DNA from: Lepeophtheirus salmonis
Taxonomy: Eukaryota; Arthropoda; Copepoda; Siphonostomatoida; Caligidae
Length of the DNA stretch: 64,000 bases
Reading direction: 5' to 3'
NCBI RefSeq assembly: GCF_016086655.4
Contig: NC_092584.1
Coordinates: forward strand, 13,071,907 to 13,135,906
The notes under the pieces were generated by a model that was given only the letters and a program-made list of their open reading frames with translations, did not search any database and was not told the origin of the DNA. The number at the start of each line of letters is the position of its first letter. Positions within the stretch are counted from its first letter, which is position 1. A program made the translations under genes and the position numbers. Below are positions 55,921 through 64,000 of the stretch, piece after piece.

Positions 55921-56269
55921 TTTGGGAGTAAATTAATTTTACTACAAGTTCTTTTGTGGTAAGACTAAAATAAGTTACCCGACCTCTGGACTAAAGGGAC
56001 TGGACTGGATGTGATCCTACTGGACCACTTTCATTGGTCCTAAATAAGGACTGGCACAACACTAACATCAAGCATGAAGTACATTATCCATGGACGTCTC
56101 CAGGACCTAGACGACAGACTAGAAAATTTGTGCTCCAAGGGGTGGCTTTGAAGAGGTTCACGAATAATAAAAATATATTAATACGGGTTTTCAATGCAGA
56201 TTATATGAGTTAAAATCTATAAATATTTATTCATAACAGGAAATAAGAATAGAAGACTATAAATCCCCA

Positions 56270-56420
56270 GGCTCTCGAGACTGTTTTTTTTTTGGTTTTG
56301 GTCTCGTCTCCGTCTCGACACATTAAAGTCATGGTCTTGGTATTGAGTCTAATACACTCAATCTTGGTTTTGATTTTCGTCCCGAACTTTATAACCTCGG
56401 GCTTGGTGTTGATCCTAATA
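56270..56420. repeat. GGTCTCG-rich degenerate repeat
   Basis: Recurrent CTCGAGACTG, TTTTGGTCTCGTCTCCGTCTCG, GGTCTTGGTATTGAGTC words; complement of the ACCGAGACC words at 54.7 and 63.8 kb. Confidence 0.4.
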
Positions 56421-56509
56421 TATGTCGTTGCAACTGATTTCGGTCGAAATTTATAAATATGAACTTTTAGTGTAATTTCTACACCAAACGTCCCAAAAAG
56501 ATGGATACG

Positions 56510-56745
56510 GACAAACAGGAAGTGGAAGGACACCCAGCTGATGACCTTGAAGGTTTGAAATGATCTTGGCCTACAAGAATACCAAGAATGCGTTTCAAAG
56601 ATGCAATGTCGTGCTTCCCAGTAGTGCCAGCAGTGAGCGTTAATTTTCCTTACCCAAACAGATCCTGAGAAAGACTTGACAGAGGCTGAGAGACAGCAAC
56701 CTTGAGAAGTAGCTCCTGTTCATGTCAAATAAAGTGCTAGAAGAA
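56510..56745 (+). pseudogene. hAT transposase C-terminal dimerisation domain remnant
   Basis: The plus strand at 56595-56740 encodes FQRCNVVLPSSASSER, a stop, FSLPKQILRKT, a stop, QRLRDSNLEK and LLFMSNKVL. This is the hATC signature (LPSSASSERLFS ... LR ... R-x-R-L-x-D-x-N-L-E-x-L-L-F). Two or three stops interrupt it. The upstream catalytic part is absent. A different hAT group from the SCAND3-like copies at 5.5 and 29.4 kb. Confidence 0.75.
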
Positions 56746-57095
56746 TTTATAGAAATATTTTATTATTCGCCTATATTGTAGTTTTTTCTACATATATTAT
56801 GTTTTACAATTATAATAAAATTTTGTAAATAAATACACTTGAAAAAGGGGAATAAATCGATAATTTAAATTAAAAAGGTATATACATATATATAGGTTTA
56901 GTTATAGGTTTTAAAAAATTGTATATTTGAACTTGATAGCAATTAAATTGATAGGTTCGCTGATTGCAACTGGTCCTGATCGTTATATTGCTATATTACA
57001 GTGAATTCTGATCGCAATTTTTTCCCTGATTGCTCACAAGCCTATATATCACCAATATAATTTACATTAATTATTTCAAAAATAGATGCAAACAC
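56746..57095. other. AT-rich spacer, nothing recognised
   Basis: No feature supported. Confidence 0.4.
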
Positions 57096-57099
57096 CAGA

Positions 57100-58836
57100 T
57101 ATATTAATGTTCATCACTTAAACATTATCAGATTCGGTAACCTCTTTAGATTTCAGCTTGTTTTCAGATTATCTTTTTCTGCCTTCCTGTCAGATGTTGC
57201 CATTGAGTTGAGAAACCAAATTTTTGCCCCTCACGTTGAAAAGGATTTATGAAATCTTACCAAGAATGCTTGCCCATTTGTGATGTTGATCACACACAGT
57301 ATCAATCATTACTTTGATTGTAGTTTCTGAGATCTTTATTGACCCTTTATGGTGGGTTTATTTTAATGAGCAAAGTTTGGATGTAATGATGATTTAACTC
57401 CTAAACGGTTCAAGGAAATACTGACCTATTCTTGCCTTTTGAAGCAATTATAAATATTTTTTTAAATTGTGTACAGGGCTGATGTTGAGAGGAACTTTTA
57501 TATTGATGTTGTTTGTCTGAGGAATTGAAGTCTGGAGCACACCACCGCAAAGAAAATGAGTGAAGAACTTCCTGTTGACTGGATGGTTGCCAACTAATAC
57601 GGCCACAATCATAAATCCGATTTGATAGACGTTTTCATAATTAGAATATATTTTCTGTAGAGGAATTAGTGATTAGTTTGGCAACTGGTATAAGTTCTAC
57701 CACATCCATGTAATTTTCCTCATACAGATTTGATAATAAATGTAAAGACTGTATTTGTTGTTAGGTTGTTCTAGCAGTCCAAGGACATAACTCTAACAAA
57801 CTCAAGTATTTTTGTGGACTAGACCTCATCGATTATAAGATTGACATTTCGCTCTATGCTATTTAGGTGTTTGATCCTTGTTCCAAGATATTTAATCATG
57901 GATGACTGTAGTCCAGTCTCTGCAGTAACTCCAGTAGACAGAGTTCTAGAATACTTGGAGCATGGAATTGTAAGGCAATTCGACATACAGATTTGATTAT
58001 AGAGGGCCGTATTAACATTTTGCCGCAGAGGAAAAACAGAGGGAAGACAAGGTGGGAATCCCTTATGTCGGCTTTCTTGAAGAGTAATGTTGAAAGACAA
58101 TTTTTAAGAATGAATCGGTTCCAAGTCTGGGGATACAAGTAGTTTGTCAAATAAGCCCCTGATGGTTTCATAAGTATATTCATTATTCAAGAACTTTTTT
58201 GCTCCTAAACACGCAGCAATGTTGCTGATTTGATGACATTAGCCTTTGTGTTAAGATATGGGGTGACTGAACTATTGCTTAGCGTATGATGCTCAAAAAA
58301 CATTCAAAAGGTACGGTCTTCTTAGATTTCGTGGCTAACCTTAATATCAAGGACCCTACCTTTAGTCGCTTCCAGCTTAGCAAGAGAAAAATGGGGGATT
58401 TAATTAGTATAGCTCCCGACGACTATATTTCAATTAACAACTTATCATAAAGCTCGTTAACGATTAGTGTATCTTCTTCCTCAAACATTTTGGGCTTCCT
58501 GACGCTAGTTTTCGAACAGGAGCTTGTGCCCATAATACCTGTGTTCCAGTTGCCGATCAAGTTGACGACCACTGCCCTCTCTTTGGTCTAGGAATGAGTA
58601 ATTTAATCCGATTTTGTAAAATGGAGGCTGCACAGCCTTGAACTCTTAGTAATTGTATATATTTTTGAGTCCACTTTGAGATCTACTTTCTGTTTTGGAC
58701 CAGTACTCTCCCATTGGGATTCAAGTTCCATATTAGGAGGTTCATTAAAACCAGGAAAACTTTGGATCTTAGGATTTTTTGTGGATCCATCATTACCTTG
58801 GCGGTATCCGGGGGTACAGCACTTCCATCCCCTCAC
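57100..58836 (-). pseudogene. P-superfamily (THAP9-like) transposase with THAP domain, decayed
   Basis: Read leftward from 58836: a THAP zinc-finger frame (58836-58603) with RGWKCCTPGYRQGNDGST at the start and SRLCSLHFTKSD near the end, where the second Cys of the usual C-x-P-G-C is Tyr; then decayed linker; then 58183-57819 with CRIALQFHAPSILELCL, KYLGTRIKHLNSIERNVNLI and IDEV (first catalytic Asp region); then about 57720-57560 with NYMDVVELIPVAKL and, in another frame, NHPVNRKFFTHFLCGG-like text (second catalytic region). Homologous along its length to the copy at 60.5-62.5 kb. At least four frame shifts and several stops. The left limit is uncertain. Confidence 0.75.
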
Positions 58837-58849
58837 CTTAAACTTAGTA

Positions 58850-60540
58850 GTGACGATTGGAATCCTGAAGCTATAAATACATATATGAATGTTAAAAACA
58901 TTGTAGGGACGCGCAAAACTAACTCTGCAAGATATGAAGGAATTTTGTTTTAATAAAAATAATAATTATAATATTAATTCAAGTCACGAATAATCGTTTA
59001 TATTTTCGAAATGGTTCTTCCAATCCATTTTTCTGTTAACCCTTCTATTTTATAAATCTATCATCTGACAAAATTTCATAATGAAGCCTTTATATTTTTA
59101 TTAATTATAACAATAGTAACTTTTATAAATCCAATTAATTAAAATTTTTGGTAAATAGCCATTAAAATAAGTGTAAATATATTCTGTAGTTTAATGTATG
59201 TGCTTCAAGTTATGTTAACAAATAATTTTTTTATTTGATGGAATTTATTTAATTTTCTTGAAGAAATCAAATGAATTATACATAATAGAAGTAATATTAT
59301 AATATAAAATATACTTTATTAATTTATAAAATGGTGAAACTATTAATATGAAGAACAAAATATTATATGAATTCCAATTGATTTATAGTTATAATATGTA
59401 TAAAACATTTAATAATTAATTATATTATTTTACAACAAATTGTCTTCTTCGCATCGCATAAATAAAAAATATTAAATAATAATTAATACAGACTTTTATT
59501 CCTCTTCTTTTCTTTTCTTCTTAAAACGTAAAAACATCAAATGAACCTCAGACATACATCATAGCCAATAAGCAAGCAATAACATTGAATTAAAAACGTG
59601 GAGAAAGGAGGGAGGAATGCCTTACCGAAACCATCAAATTAACCTACCCTATCGAATGAATATTTAAAATATCATTGAATTTAGGACAAAAAGTTATGTC
59701 AAATGAGGTTAATTATCTTCCTCCAGTCTAATTTTTTCTGAAATTCATTAACAAACTTATATAAATATAGTATTTTTCACTACTGAAAACAATGACTAAT
59801 CAATTTTAAAACCTGTTTTGGAACCGACAAACTTTTTTATTCGTTTACATGTAGTCCAGATAACTAGATATGTCTATGACATTATCTATATAAAAATTAA
59901 AAATAACGTAGGTTTGTCACTTTAGATGAGGTTTAGAACGACCTTGTATAGTTAAAACTTAGCTAGCTAGTGGTTCAGAGATTAAGTACTCCCTGGCTCA
60001 TCGCCTACGCCTGATATTCTTTTTCATTCATTCTTTCTAAGTATAGAGCAACTACGCGTGAGGTTAAATTTTCTTGGGGATGTATCTTCTATCATATAGA
60101 AGCGAAGCTTGGATGTTTGCTAACGTCTAATAACTCTTAGCAATACAATTTACTACCCAATGTTGTACATAATGTATGCCTACTAACAAGCCAATATTGC
60201 AGTCAATTATAGGCTTTGTATTCAAATTTATGAGCTGAGATCAGATACCTAAGAATATGAATGATAGTTCAATCTCTTCATTTTATTGATACAACTTAAT
60301 ATAGACCCAATATTGTCTTCAAAGTGTAATATTATAAAAACAATTATTTATTTCAATGTGTGGATTAATTACAATAAAAGTAATATTTGTAATTTTTGAG
60401 TGACAACAATTTGGCAATCAATCCTCGATATGAGCTATAGCTTATTGGGCCTTAGGTGTTTTGTATAGACAAAGAGGCATAATCCAAATCAAATAATTTT
60501 TATGTAATTGTGATCATAGGCATAGGGAACTATTTTTTTT
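58850..60540. other. AT-rich stretch between two P-type copies
   Basis: About 1.7 kb with no supportable gene. The TAGTGGTTCAGAGATTAAGT wording at 59966 is slightly tRNA-like but lacks a box B. Confidence 0.4.
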
Positions 60541-60544
60541 ACAT

Positions 60545-62460
60545 TCGCCAAAAAAAACCTTAGTCAAGGTTGAAGCTACGAGGGTCAAGGGCCTAGAAAT
60601 CAAAGCCAGCCTTGAAATAAAAGATGACCTCACCTAGAAAGTTTTTAAAGACTATCACAGGGTAAACAACAGTGCAGTTTTCCACAGTCTAACCCCGAAA
60701 TCAAAGGGGAAGATTAAATCTGTTACGGAAGTAATCAACATACTGGATTATTGGATCAAGAGCCCCAAAGCTAGGAGAAACTCACTTGGTCTTCTCTCTG
60801 TTGGTCTCCAGCGGCAAACCGTGAGCACAACCCTCTATAACCAAATATAAAGTTCGAATCCTCTTACAATTCCTTCTCCCAAGCATCTCAGAGCTCTGTC
60901 AAGTCTAGTGACTATAGAAGCTAAATTGCCTGATTCAACTGTTGAATATCTCGGAGCAAGGATAAAAGACCTGAATAGCAGAGAATGCAATGTTACTCGC
61001 ATGATTGATGAGGTGTACTCAGCACAAAGCGTTGAGTTTGTGAGAGGCAAATTCTTCGGTTGTGAGAACAATCAAACGACCAAAACCGTTCTCACATTCA
61101 TGATCAAATCCCCAAGGAGTACAATATATAGATGGTGTCATGCTCGTCCCAGTGCGAAAATGAATGCAAAATTTATATACAATCAATAAACTTCCACCAT
61201 GAAGACTCCTTATCACATCAGGTTCATTGTTGTTACTGTATCGGCTGACAACCATCAAGCCAACAGGAATTTCTACACTAAGCTCCTTTGTGGTGGGGAG
61301 CTTCAAACCTCAATACCTCACCCACACAACAGCACTAGAAAGGTGCATCTCCTCTTCGATGCTGTGCTCAACTTCGAAAACTGTTTTCAGAGGGAAAACT
61401 ACTTCAACATTACCTTAGATTGTCTCGGTACCAAGCCATCATTACGTCCAAACTTCTTTCATATCAGATAAATTCATGATAAAGTGTCAACATTCAAAGT
61501 GAAGCAATCACCCAACCTCTCTCTCAAGGCCCTTCATCTAACAGCTATTGAGAAGAAAAATGTGAAATTGGATGACGCAGTTTCCCTTGAGTCAACCATT
61601 GGAGCCCTTAAGTTCAACTCGGAGGAAAAGCCAGAATTCATGAACACAGCTAATTTTGTTGAGTTTGTCCGAACAATGTGGAACATCTTGAGTATCAAGA
61701 CTCCAACAGTTGAACTGAGAAAAAAGGAAGTGATCAGAGAACCAGTCACCAAAGAAACACGGCTTGATATGTCCTTCCCGAAGGAGTTTGCTCACTTCCT
61801 CACAGTCTGAGAAGAAAGTGGTGAAAGGGGTCTGACACCTGAAACTTTTCCAGCTACCAAACATACATGTCTTGCTCTAGAAGATCTTACCAAGAACTTA
61901 TTAGATGGAGCAGATAAGGACTTTCTTCTACATATTGCTTGCAGTATTCCAGTCCAACAACATTGAAGAAAGATTCGGTTGGTACAGACAACTCAGCAGA
62001 ACCAAATCCTACATCAGTGTCAGGCAAATCCTGGAAGCAGAAAAGAAGATCTGAATAAAGTCCCGTGTGAAATTAAACGACATGAAAATCTCTGAGGTTA
62101 AAGAGGTGTTGGCAGATGTTAACATTGAAAAGGGAGAACTCATCCTAACTGAGTGGCAACCTTCGGATCTGGAGACAATGACCACTACAGGTCAAAGCAA
62201 TGCCCTGTATTATGGTATGGGATACATTGCCTTTTCTCTCAAGAAGAAACTAAGATGCGCATCTTGTAGATCATTTCTTTCATTTGGTGACTCTCCACTT
62301 CACACTAGGATTAGGCTTATGTCAGTCTCGGAAGAGGAACAAGTTGAATTGAGCCAGTTCATTGACATAATGAGCAGAGATGTCAACTCCATCAGACATG
62401 CTGTTCCTCATTTGTCTCTACGCTCATTCTCTATTTACTTACATTCATATGATTTTTATT
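60545..62460 (+). pseudogene. P-superfamily (THAP9-like) transposase, nearly full catalytic region
   Basis: This is a long, well-preserved copy without a visible THAP finger. From 60548 one frame reads LVKVEATRVKGLEIKAS, SKGKIKSVTEVINILDYW, then (60908-61189) TVEYLGARIKDLNSRECNVT, RMIDEVYSAQSVEFVRGKFF. Next, 61199-61471 has VSADNHQANRNFYTKLLCGG and KVHLLFDAVLNFENCF. Then 61484-61810 has KLDDAVSLESTIGALKF and ANFVEFVRTMWNILSIKTP. About 61955-62010 reads IEERFGWYRQLSR in a shifted frame, and 62067-62465 is the C-terminal domain (SNALYYGMGYIAFSLKK). The acidic residues in IDEV, ADNH and FDAVLN match the expected catalytic positions of P-type transposases (RNase H-like fold). Stops near 60637, 60850, 61186, 61471 and 61808 plus a frame shift near 61930 inactivate it. 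Confidence 0.82.
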
Positions 62461-62750
62461 TTTGAATTCATACTTATTGTCTAGTTGAAGTATCCCTTAT
62501 TTTAATAGTTCCTATTAAATAAATTTATCTTTGTTAGAGAAAAAAAATGTTTATAATAACTTATTTTACAGTTTAAATCAGGTAAAAGAACTAGAATTTA
62601 TATTGTTGGATGCACGGTAGGCCACACTCTGAGTTGTACGTCTTGAGGACCGCCATCTATATAGCAGAGACATCCTTGGATTTAATTATATACAAAGCCG
62701 GATTGAATATTAGTATATGCTAATAAAAGAGTAAACTTAAACCTGCGGAT
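62461..62750. other. Spacer, nothing recognised
   Basis: No feature supported. Confidence 0.4.
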
Positions 62751-62754
62751 TTGT

Positions 62755-62930
62755 TGTAGATTTATTACTTGTAAGTCCTAGTTAAACTCAGAGTATGATT
62801 CAGGATCGATATCAGAGTAATTCTTGCCAATGTTCTTTTTTATTTTTTCCCCAATTCCTTCCTTGTCACAGCTGATTGTAGCTGATCTAATAAAATGTAT
62901 CTCCTCCTGAATATTCTTCAGTCCAGTATA
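62755..62930 (+). repeat. Dispersed repeat family X, copy 3
   Basis: Full-length relative of the copies at 52.97 and 54.99 kb: GTAAGTCCT, AAACTCAGAGTATGATTCAG, GATATCAGAGTAATTCTTGC, TTGTCACAGCTGATTGTAGC, TGATCTAATAAAATG. Confidence 0.65.
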
Positions 62931-63495
62931 AGTGCTAGTCCTTCGGACTGTCAGTACTACAACTAATTAAACAACCTAAGACATAATATTGAATGACATC
63001 ATCAAGGGCCGAACTTTATAAGTGTTTCGAAATGTTAATAGAAATACAAGGTTCGACCATTATGTAATCGGGCTTTCTATAATTTTCAATTTGATATATC
63101 GTACCGACTACTTCTGGGCAAGACAGACCGATTTTCACAAAACACACTAACAATCATAGTCTATGGCGTCACTATTTAAAAGGGTGGTGGAAGTCAAACA
63201 TCATTTGGATACACGTTATGATATAACCTAGTATTATTATTAATCTTGAGTGCTTAAGACTGATATTCAGTAATGAACTGGACCGGACCGAAACTGAACT
63301 AGACAAGACTATAGTTTTCAGTTCAACAATGGACTAAAACAAAACTAAGGGGTACACCATCATGATTTTCAGGTTTTTTTAGCGCAATTTTCATCAGTAG
63401 TTATCTTCTATACTAATTAAGAAATTTGTTTCTACGTCGACGCCTCTTGAGTCTGGTCAATGCTCCTAGTATATCAAGATTAATTAAGGAATAAA
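62931..63495. other. No gene recognised
   Basis: 63280-63350 contains ACCGGACCGAAACTGAACTAG-type words like those of the next MITE. Nothing else supported. Confidence 0.4.
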
Positions 63496-63498
63496 ATT

Positions 63499-63891
63499 CA
63501 GTGTTGAGACTCAGTCCAGGTCATAGTTTTTTTTTCTTGTTCGTTTTAAAGTGATTTTTTCTAGACCGATTTATTATATATATAAGATACGACAGGATTA
63601 AAAATCATCCGAGCTATCTCTGGTTAAACTTCGTATGACGTCATTGTACGCTAAAATACAAATGATGTCATGTTATAAACAATTTATCTATAAAATGGGT
63701 CTAGACCGATTTTGTTAGGACCAAATTGGATCGAAATTTCCCTCAGAACCGATCAATACCAAATTTTTCCTTTGGATCGATCTAGACCAAATTTTTCTAT
63801 GAGACCGGTCCAGACCGAGCTTTTTTTGTTGGACCAAACTAATTTGGTCCCAAAAAAAAATATTACAGTCTCAGACCGAAACCCAACACTA
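63499..63891. mobile_element. MITE with GACCGA-rich interior
   Basis: The left end AGTGTTGAGACTCAGTCC (63500) and the right end, reverse-complemented from 63891, AGTGTTGGGTTTCGGTCTG are inverted. The interior repeats (T/A)GACC(G/A)A words (TCTAGACCGATTT, GGACCAAATTGGATCG, AGACCGGTCCAGACCGAGC) and contains a TATGACGTCA site. No coding capacity. Related to 34823-35221. Confidence 0.65.
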
Positions 63892-64000
63892 ATAAAATCG
63901 CATTAGAAACTAAAATGGGGAATGAAAATAGATTAATAAACTCGGAATGAAACCTTTTTGTAACTAATTCCTAGAAATATAACCCTTTTATGCAAATATT
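63892..64000. other. Window end, nothing recognised
   Basis: Short AT-rich flank. Confidence 0.4.

Noticed and set aside
59960..60020. tRNA-like wording (TAGTGGTTCAGAGATTAAGT)
   Set aside because: No box B and no cloverleaf pairing.

Overview
The window looks like nuclear DNA of an arthropod, most likely a caligid copepod of the salmon-louse type. The reasons are three crustacean/insect-style RR-1 cuticle protein genes with a TATA box and one short GT-AG intron, a strongly AT-rich sequence, and a dense load of decayed mariner/Tc1, hAT, P/THAP9 and Helitron transposons. Species assignment is inference. I see no bacterial operons, rRNA genes or CRISPR arrays.

The only complete, apparently functional genes are the three cuticle protein genes: A on the + strand (CDS 17022-17676), B on the - strand (28236-27583) and C on the - strand (34507-33853). 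Each encodes a secreted 196-residue protein from a 12-bp first coding exon (MNSK), a 63-64 bp intron and a 579-bp second exon. Coding sequences differ at 7 (A/B) and 10 (A/C) of 579 exon-2 positions by manual comparison. A and C have identical introns and near-identical 3' UTRs, whereas the 3' UTR of B is clearly diverged, which suggests local duplication plus gene conversion.

The rest is a transposon graveyard. 1-1270 is a mariner with a dead transposase and 25770-26439 a deleted, chimeric relative. Tc1/mariner-like transposase pieces lie at about 1.4-1.7, 3.4-3.7, 7.9-8.6, 8.9-9.3, 14.3-14.9, 15.8-16.1, 32.0-32.6, 38.1-38.7, 41.4-43.25, 51.7-52.0 and 55.1-55.3 kb. hAT remnants are at 5.2-6.3, 18.6-19.0, 29.1-29.65 and 56.5-56.7 kb. 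P-superfamily (THAP9-like) copies are at 19.3-19.7, 57.1-58.8 and 60.5-62.5 kb, with a possible THAP fragment at 10.0 kb. A Helitron 3' end lies at 44.26-44.66 kb and a non-LTR retrotransposon tail at 4.0-4.5 kb. Several foldback MITEs (1.7, 22.5, 34.8, 63.5 kb) and an AT-rich minisatellite-bearing repeat family (12.8, 53.7, 55.7 kb) are also present.

Two larger structures stand out. At 47195-50665, long inverted repeats made of a degenerate ~110-bp tandem unit flank a segment with a decayed retroviral-type integrase of the KRBA2/Ginger kind. At 38700-41015, long inverted repeats flank a decayed ORF of unidentified type. A separate unidentified transposon-like ORF lies on the - strand at 35.9-37.5 kb. 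All family names come from motif recognition by eye and memory; no search was run.
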